Assembly: GCA_035493675.1 (NCBI GenBank)
Contig: DATJIA010000203.1
Location: forward strand, 1-7,621
Reading direction: 5' to 3'
DNA: 7,621 bases
Origin: JAIOQA01 sp035493675
GTDB lineage: Bacteria; Myxococcota_A; Polyangia; Haliangiales; Haliangiaceae
The translations under genes were made by a program, and so were the position numbers. Under the pieces are notes generated by a model. The model was not told the DNA's origin, did no database searches, and worked only from the letters and a program-made list of their open reading frames with translations. This document shows positions 1-4,049 of this stretch, piece by piece. Every line of letters starts with the position of its first letter. Position 1 is the first letter of the stretch.

Positions 1-122
1 CGAAGCAGAAGGGCGTCTCGAACAAGTGGTCGCAGGAAGCGCTCGAGGCCCTGAACAAGGAAGATCCCGAGAAGTTCCCGGTGCTCCACCAAGAGCTCTT
101 CCAGGGCACGGAGGCTCCATGA
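1..122 (+). CDS. C-terminal end of an unidentified upstream operon gene (partial)
   Basis: The frame with its first complete codon at base 3 is open to a TGA at 120-122 and gives 39 residues, beginning KQKGVSNKWSQEALEAL and ending FPVLHQELFQGTEAP. Codons end mostly in G or C, as in the following genes. The tail is hydrophilic, charged and apparently helical, with no membrane segment or signature motif, so no family can be named. The stop overlaps the start of the next gene (ATGA), so this is very likely the preceding member of the same operon and translationally coupled to it. A TPR or motility-complex protein would fit the context, but that is a guess. Confidence 0.6.
   Translation, partial: KQKGVSNKWSQEALEALNKEDPEKFPVLHQELFQGTEAP
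110..114 (+). promoter_or_regulatory. Shine-Dalgarno site for the TPR lipoprotein gene
   Basis: GGAGG lies four bases before the ATG at 119, inside the end of the upstream gene. With the ATGA overlap it favours 119 as the start of the TPR gene. The ATG at 164 also has a GGGAG four bases upstream and would give a more typical signal-peptide length, so the choice is not settled. Confidence 0.5.
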
Positions 123-1294
123 GCGCGGTAGATCGTTTGGAGCGCATGCGCGTTGGGAGCCGTATGAGCCGTTTCTTGTCGTTCGCGCTGGCGGGGGCGT
201 CGATCGTCGCCCTTGGCCTCGGCGCGGGCGCGTGCGGCGGCAAGAACAAGAGCGCCTCGACGACGCCCGGCGGCGGCACGACGCGCAACGGCAGCGCGCC
301 CGGCGGTGAAGGGCACATGACCGACGCCGAGCCGGGCGATGTCGGACCCGACGGCGGTGGCGGCGGTGGTGGCGGCGCGAACACCGGCGGCGGCAACGCG
401 AACAACGGTGGCGGAGGTGGCGGCGTGGCCGACACCGAGCCGCCTCCGCCGATCACGCCGGTCAACCTCGATCCGTCGCCCGAGCAATCGCGCGCCGCGG
501 TCGAGCAGCACCTCGCCGCGGGACGCCTCGCGCTCAAGGGCCCGCAGGTCGACGCCGATCTCGCGCTGCGCGAGGCGCAGGCCGCGCTGTCCGTCGACGC
601 GACCAACGTCGACGCCGTCGCGCTGCTCGCGCACGCCTACATCTCGAAGCGCCTCTACGACACGGCCGAGGTCATCCTCGACATGCTCCTCAAGGAGCGC
701 AAGGACGCGGCCGCCTCGAACGCGCGCATCTACTACGACTACGGCCTCATCTACGACAAGACCGCGCGCGACGCGCAGGCGGTGCTCGCCTACAAGACCG
801 CGGTCCAGCTCGACCCGAGCTTCACGAGCGCGCTGATCAACCTCGGCGTCCACCAGCTCGCGAACAAGCAGTACAGCGACGCGATCGACACCTACGAGAA
901 GGTGCAGAAGCTCGGCGGCGTCGACGCGGCGATCTGGGTGAACCTCGGCGACGCCTATCGCGGCCACTCGGCCGACTTCGATCCGGGATCCACCGATCGC
1001 GATCAGCTCCTCCTGAAGGCGCAGACCGCGTACCAGCGCGCCGTCGATCTCGATCGCAACTTCGGCGCCGCGTACTACAACTTGGGACTGCTCTACCTCG
1101 ACGCCGACCCGTTCCCGACGGGCGGCGGCCCGATGGACACGCTGCAACGCTTGAACAAGGCGAAGACCTACTTCGATCAGTACAAGGACACGGCCGGCGC
1201 GGACCGGAAGCTGTACGATGAACGATCGAAGGACGTCGACAAGATGATCAAGCGCGAGACCAAGAAGCGCAAAAAAGCGGGAGCCACGCCATGA
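119..1294 (+). CDS. TPR-repeat envelope lipoprotein, GltE/AglT-like
   Basis: 391 residues. The start at 119 is chosen for the ATGA overlap and GGAGG; in-frame ATGs at 146 and 164 are alternatives. From 164 the N terminus is a compact signal sequence (basic MSR, hydrophobic stretch) ending AGAC, a weak lipobox, so the mature protein is probably a lipoprotein or otherwise periplasmic. A low-complexity linker follows, including eight consecutive glycines at residues 79-86 and a second Gly-rich run to about 102. From about residue 130 to the end the protein is made of TPR-like helix pairs, with clear TPR consensus spacing around residues 202-233, 237-267 and 317-350 (patterns such as YDYGLIYD..., ALINLGVHQLA..., AAYYNLGLLYLD). 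TPR arrays are protein-docking scaffolds. Position just before a small secreted protein and an FHA/TonB-like protein matches the TPR lipoprotein GltE (AglT) of the Myxococcus Agl-Glt complex. The TPR assignment is firm; the GltE equivalence is inferred from domain type and gene order. Confidence 0.85.
   Translation: MSAVDRLERMRVGSRMSRFLSFALAGASIVALGLGAGACGGKNKSASTTPGGGTTRNGSAPGGEGHMTDAEPGDVGPDGGGGGGGGANTGGGNANNGGGGGGVADTEPPPPITPVNLDPSPEQSRAAVEQHLAAGRLALKGPQVDADLALREAQAALSVDATNVDAVALLAHAYISKRLYDTAEVILDMLLKERKDAAASNARIYYDYGLIYDKTARDAQAVLAYKTAVQLDPSFTSALINLGVHQLANKQYSDAIDTYEKVQKLGGVDAAIWVNLGDAYRGHSADFDPGSTDRDQLLLKAQTAYQRAVDLDRNFGAAYYNLGLLYLDADPFPTGGGPMDTLQRLNKAKTYFDQYKDTAGADRKLYDERSKDVDKMIKRETKKRKKAGATP
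353..424 (+). repeat. Polyglycine-coding low-complexity tract
   Basis: Two GGC/GGT-rich runs encode eight glycines (353-376) and six glycines (407-424), separated by an Asn/Ala/Thr/Gly stretch. The mixed glycine codons make it less slippage-prone than a pure repeat. In the protein it is a flexible tether between the N-terminal anchor and the TPR domain. Confidence 0.75.
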
Positions 1295-1593
1295 AGTCCT
1301 TGCTCGCCATCCTGCTCACGATCGGTGCCCTCGGTGCCAACGCGCGCGCCGACAAATGCGACGAGAACTCGCAGGCCAACCAGGAGAAGAAGGCGGGCAA
1401 GAACTTCCACATCGAATACAAGAACGGTCAGAAGGTGACCGTGATCGACACGGTCGTCTCGGTGTGCGGCAAGGTCCCGCGCCCGGCCGTCGCGTACGTC
1501 TTGCAGGCGAAGAACATCGACTATGAATGGGAGAACCTGAAGCAGGACTTCCTGCCGCTGATCATCGAATCGACCAAGAAGGCCCCCTTCTGA
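1291..1593 (+). CDS. Small secreted two-cysteine protein, possible GltF-like component
   Basis: 100 residues. The ATG at 1291 overlaps the preceding stop (ATGA) and has GGGAG seven bases upstream (1279-1283), so the start is well supported. Residues 1-20 are a classic Sec signal peptide: MK, a Leu/Ile-rich core, then ANARA before the predicted cleavage ahead of Asp21. The mature part is about 80 residues, with many Lys and Gln at first, then a beta-like stretch (about 39-60) and a hydrophobic, acidic C-terminal third. Two cysteines, Cys23 and Cys59, are the only ones and could form a disulfide in the periplasm. I recognise no catalytic motif or named fold. Its place between the TPR lipoprotein and the FHA/TonB-like gene is where small GltF-type proteins would sit in Glt clusters; that equivalence is positional only. 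It is almost certainly translated together with its neighbours. Confidence 0.8.
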   Translation: MKSLLAILLTIGALGANARADKCDENSQANQEKKAGKNFHIEYKNGQKVTVIDTVVSVCGKVPRPAVAYVLQAKNIDYEWENLKQDFLPLIIESTKKAPF

Positions 1594-2996
1594 TGGCGAC
1601 TCCACAGCCGCGACAGCAACAGATGCAGTCGGCGCCGCGGCGCCGCATCCTGCGCATCGGCATCCTCCTCGGCGGCAAGATCATCGAGGAGCGGCTGATC
1701 CGCGAGCGCACGTCGGTGACGATCGGGCAGTCGGCGAAGAACACCTTCTCCGTCGCGATCGAGCAGCTGCCGCGCGAGTGGACGCTGTTCTCGCTGCACG
1801 GCGAGCAGTACTCGCTGCACTTCATGGGCGGGATGGACGGCCGTCTCTCCGACGGCGGCCAGGTCTACACGCTCGACGCGCTCAAGCAGCACCGCGCGCG
1901 CCAGACCGGCGACGGCTGGGTGCTGCCGCTCTCCGATCAATCGCGCGGCAAGGTCGCGATCGGCGACCTCACGCTCCTCTTCCAGTTCGTCACCGAGCCG
2001 CCGAAGCAGCCGCGTCCGATGCTGCCCGCGTCGGTGCGCGGCACGTTCGCCGACCGCATCGATCCGCGCCTCGCGGTCAGCGAGTCGCTGTCGATCGTCC
2101 TCTGCTTCATGGTCTACATCTGGGCCGTCGTCTTCAACGACCCCGAGCACGAGCAGTCGATCGCCGAGCAGGCGTACAACCGCACGTTCAAGCCCGAGAC
2201 GACGACGACGCAGACCTTCGACGTCCCGCAGCCGACCGAGACCGGCAACACGCCGCAGAAGGAGCCCGAGAAGGGTCCGGAGAAGCCGCCCGAGAAGAAG
2301 CCGGCCGGCGGCGACAAGGGGCAGTCGAAGAAGCCCGACGACAGCGCGGGCGGCCGCGACAAGAACGACGCGGTCGCGCTGCAGGAGCAGGCGGTCCGGT
2401 ACGCGGACAGCTTGTTCTCCGACGACGAGGCGAAGAACGGCCTGTCGGGCGGCATGGATCGAAGGAAGCCCGGCACCGACCTCGGCGACCAGATGGAAGA
2501 CGTGAAGCAGTCGGGCGCGAAGGTCGAGGTCGGTGGTGGCACCGGCCGCGGCACGCGCGGCGACGGCGAGGCGCGCACCGGCACCGGCAAGGGCCCGGTG
2601 CTCAACGGCCAGAACGGCGTGCAGGGGCAGGACAAGGGCGAGGAGAAGGTCCCGCAGGGGCGCATCACGACGACCGAGAAGCAGTCGTTCGACGAGTCGT
2701 CGCTGACCGCCGACGCGGTGCTCGCGAAGATCATGCAGGCCTACATGACCGGCCTGAAGCGCTGCCACAAGGATCTGCTCAAGACGGATCCGACCGCGCG
2801 CGGCAAGGTCACGCTGAAGTTCACGGTCGGCGAGTCGGGTCGTGTGAGCAAGGCGAACGTCGCCGGCTTCAACGACACGCTCGACTCGTGCATCCAGGCG
2901 CGCGTCGAGGGCTGGCGCTTCGCCGAGCCGAAGGACAAGGACGGCGAGAAGACCACCGCGGACTTCCAGATCACGCTGCAGCTGGTTCCCGAATGA
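1593..2996 (+). CDS. FHA-like/TonB-like membrane protein with AgmX/PglI-type C-terminal domain (GltG-like)
   Basis: 467 residues. The start at 1593 overlaps the previous stop (TGATG) and has an AAGAAGG ten bases upstream; the frame is open further upstream but only through the preceding gene. Domains: residues about 18-130 form a beta-rich FHA-like head (VTIGQSAKNTF at 42-52, MGGMDGRLSDGG, then RGKVAIGDLTLLFQFV); one membrane helix at about 166-181; a Pro/Lys/Glu-rich periplasmic linker (about 205-250); a middle segment with the LFSDDE motif and a Gly/Arg/Thr-rich stretch; and a C-terminal domain from Leu371 with GLKRC, GKVTLKFTV, DSCIQ and GWRF motifs. The last is the TonB-like domain found at the end of myxobacterial AgmX/PglI proteins; Cys391 and Cys433 are probably disulfide-bonded. 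The layout matches GltG, the inner-membrane component thought to link cytosolic regulators to the periplasmic gliding machinery. The FHA-like head lacks the usual phosphothreonine-binding residues, so it may be structural. Domain calls are good; the GltG equivalence is inference. Confidence 0.85.
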   Translation: MATPQPRQQQMQSAPRRRILRIGILLGGKIIEERLIRERTSVTIGQSAKNTFSVAIEQLPREWTLFSLHGEQYSLHFMGGMDGRLSDGGQVYTLDALKQHRARQTGDGWVLPLSDQSRGKVAIGDLTLLFQFVTEPPKQPRPMLPASVRGTFADRIDPRLAVSESLSIVLCFMVYIWAVVFNDPEHEQSIAEQAYNRTFKPETTTTQTFDVPQPTETGNTPQKEPEKGPEKPPEKKPAGGDKGQSKKPDDSAGGRDKNDAVALQEQAVRYADSLFSDDEAKNGLSGGMDRRKPGTDLGDQMEDVKQSGAKVEVGGGTGRGTRGDGEARTGTGKGPVLNGQNGVQGQDKGEEKVPQGRITTTEKQSFDESSLTADAVLAKIMQAYMTGLKRCHKDLLKTDPTARGKVTLKFTVGESGRVSKANVAGFNDTLDSCIQARVEGWRFAEPKDKDGEKTTADFQITLQLVPE

Positions 2997-3008
2997 TCTG
3001 ACGAGATC

Positions 3009-3056
3009 GAAACGAGGGCCCATGCGTCGACAGATGCATGGGCTCTTCTCGTTTTC
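3009..3056 (+). terminator. Hairpin after the FHA/TonB-like gene: possible intrinsic terminator or attenuator
   Basis: GCCCATGC (3018-3025) pairs perfectly with GCATGGGC (3036-3043) across a ten-base loop. An outer stem pairs GAAACGAG (3009-3016) with CTCGTTTTC (3048-3056), with one bulged T and a small internal loop between the stems. The 3' side is T-rich (TCTTCTCGTTTT), unusual in this GC-rich DNA, and the A-rich 5' side would make it work in either direction. It begins 12 bases after the stop of the upstream gene. The first ATG of the next gene (3038) lies inside the inner stem, so the structure may instead attenuate transcription or hide that start. Pairing is seen directly; function is inferred. 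Confidence 0.5.
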
Positions 3057-3934
3057 GGGTGATCATGGGCGCGTCGATCGCGATGCACGCGGGCATCGCG
3101 ATCTGGGCGCTGCTCGGCGATCCGATCGTCGATCGGCCGGTGATGGCGGAGACGTCGGGGCGCATCTTCATCCCCGACGACGTCGAGGCGCAGATGGTGT
3201 TCGACGCGTCGAGCATGATGGCGTCGTCGATCCAGCTCCCCGCGCCGGTGCCACCCGCGCCGGTGCCGCCCGCGCCGGTGGTCCCGCCCGCGCACGCGCC
3301 GCGCATCTCGCATCCCGCGCAGGGCACGCTGCGCGAGCCGCCGAGCACGAAGGACGTCGTCGCCGGCTTGTTCGCGGACGATCACGGGCTCGTCTCGAGC
3401 CGGCAGCCGGGCGCGGATCTGCAGAAGCAGATCGACGACGCCAAGCGCAAGAACGGCACCGCGCAGATCGGCAACGTCGATCCGCGCTTCCGCGGCGATG
3501 ATCAACGGCGCACCGGCACCGGCCCCGACTGCGCGTGCGATCCGAGCGTGTCGAACCCGATCCCGCAGGCGCCGCGTCCCGACGAGCCGCCGCCGGGTCC
3601 GAAGCCGCCGATCGTGACCCACAAGCCGATCTCGACGCTCACCGCCTCGGCGGTGCTCGACATCATCACGCACCAGTACATGGCCGGCCTAGAGCGCTGC
3701 CAGCACGAGTTGCTGCGCCGCGAGGGCGACGTCAGCGGCAAGGTCACGCTCGCGCTGCGCATCGACGCGACCGGCGCGATCGAAGACGTCGACGCGACCG
3801 GCTTCGACGACGGCCTCGACGCGTGCATCGAGCACCGCGCCGGCGCGTGGACCTTCCCGATCCCGCGCGACGCGTCGACCGGCGACCCCGCCGCCGCGAG
3901 CTTCCGCGTGTCACTCGCGATGCAAGCGGAGTGA
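3038..3934 (+). CDS. TonB-like protein with AgmX/PglI-type C-terminal domain, paralogue of the preceding gene
   Basis: 298 residues from the first in-frame ATG after the stop at 2999; ATG 3065 (289 residues) is the main alternative. Residues 8-27 form a single membrane helix preceded by Arg5 and Arg7. It contains Ser13 and His17 in the SxxxH spacing that in E. coli TonB (Ser16/His20) contacts the ExbB-ExbD motor. Next come a Pro-rich spacer with three PAPVPP-like units (about 69-84), a GLFADD motif, a charged helix, and a TGTGPDCACDP stretch. The C-terminal domain starts at about residue 201, with GLERC, GKVTLALRI, DACIE and WTFPIP; Cys221 and Cys263 are 42 residues apart, exactly as in the preceding protein. 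The similarity covers the whole periplasmic half, so the pair arose by duplication, with an FHA-like head lost here or gained there. A likely role is carrying motor energy to the periplasm or outer membrane. The upstream start region has weak ribosome-site support and T-ending codons (TCT TCT CGT TTT), so the exact N terminus is uncertain. Confidence 0.8.
   Translation: MGSSRFRVIMGASIAMHAGIAIWALLGDPIVDRPVMAETSGRIFIPDDVEAQMVFDASSMMASSIQLPAPVPPAPVPPAPVVPPAHAPRISHPAQGTLREPPSTKDVVAGLFADDHGLVSSRQPGADLQKQIDDAKRKNGTAQIGNVDPRFRGDDQRRTGTGPDCACDPSVSNPIPQAPRPDEPPPGPKPPIVTHKPISTLTASAVLDIITHQYMAGLERCQHELLRREGDVSGKVTLALRIDATGAIEDVDATGFDDGLDACIEHRAGAWTFPIPRDASTGDPAAASFRVSLAMQAE
3242..3289 (+). repeat. 15-bp tandem repeat coding for Pro-Ala-Pro-Val
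   Basis: The unit GCGCCGGTGCCRCCC occurs at 3242-3256 and 3257-3271, followed by a variant with three extra bases at 3272-3289. It encodes the rigid proline-rich spacer that follows the membrane helix, comparable to the Pro-rich spacer of TonB. The copy number is in frame, so gain or loss of units would change only spacer length. Confidence 0.7.
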
Positions 3935-3937
3935 GAA

Positions 3938-4037
3938 TCGACTTCCGTCCTCCGACTTCCGTCTTCCGGAAGATTCAGACGCAACGTTGGCGATCGGGAT
4001 CCGGCCCGGAGGACGGAAGTCGGAAGACGGAGGTCGG
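3938..4037. repeat. Large inverted repeat made of heptanucleotide tandem units
   Basis: Bases 3938-3969 pair with 4006-4037: of 32 positions, 28 are Watson-Crick, three are G-U in RNA and one is a mismatch, around a 36-base loop. The left arm is a run of 7-base units of the form CGWCYTC (CGACTTC, CGTCCTC, CGACTTC, CGTCTTC), and the right arm is the same pattern reversed. It begins four bases after the stop of the TonB-like gene and ends just before the kinase start. It could stop or protect the upstream transcript, or be a dispersed genomic repeat; there is no T-run after it, so a simple intrinsic terminator is unlikely. Confidence 0.8.
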
Positions 4038-4038
4038 C

Positions 4039-4044
4039 TATCAT
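4039..4044 (+). promoter_or_regulatory. Possible -10 box of the kinase gene (leaderless)
   Basis: TATCAT matches five of six bases of the TATAAT consensus and ends five bases before the GTG at 4050, the distance expected if transcription began at or next to the start codon. No convincing -35 box is seen; the expected region lies in the inverted repeat. Tentative. Confidence 0.3.
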
Positions 4045-4049
4045 GGGCC

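Noticed and set aside
1521..3023. 500-codon open frame on the minus strand opposite the FHA/TonB-like gene
   Set aside because: Its product is Arg/Leu/Val-rich low-complexity sequence with no motif, a usual mirror effect of GC-rich coding DNA; the plus strand has clear domains and coupled starts.
3481..3504. CCGCG-CTTC-CGCGG palindrome encoding DPRFRGDD, resembling translated REP-like repeats seen in other bacteria
   Set aside because: The stretch aligns with TRGDGEARTGTG in the neighbouring paralogue, so it is better explained as ancestral coding sequence than as an inserted repeat.
2741..3673. 310-codon minus-strand open frame across the junction of the two paralogues
   Set aside because: It crosses the hairpin and both paralogue ends, has Arg/His-rich composition and no motifs.
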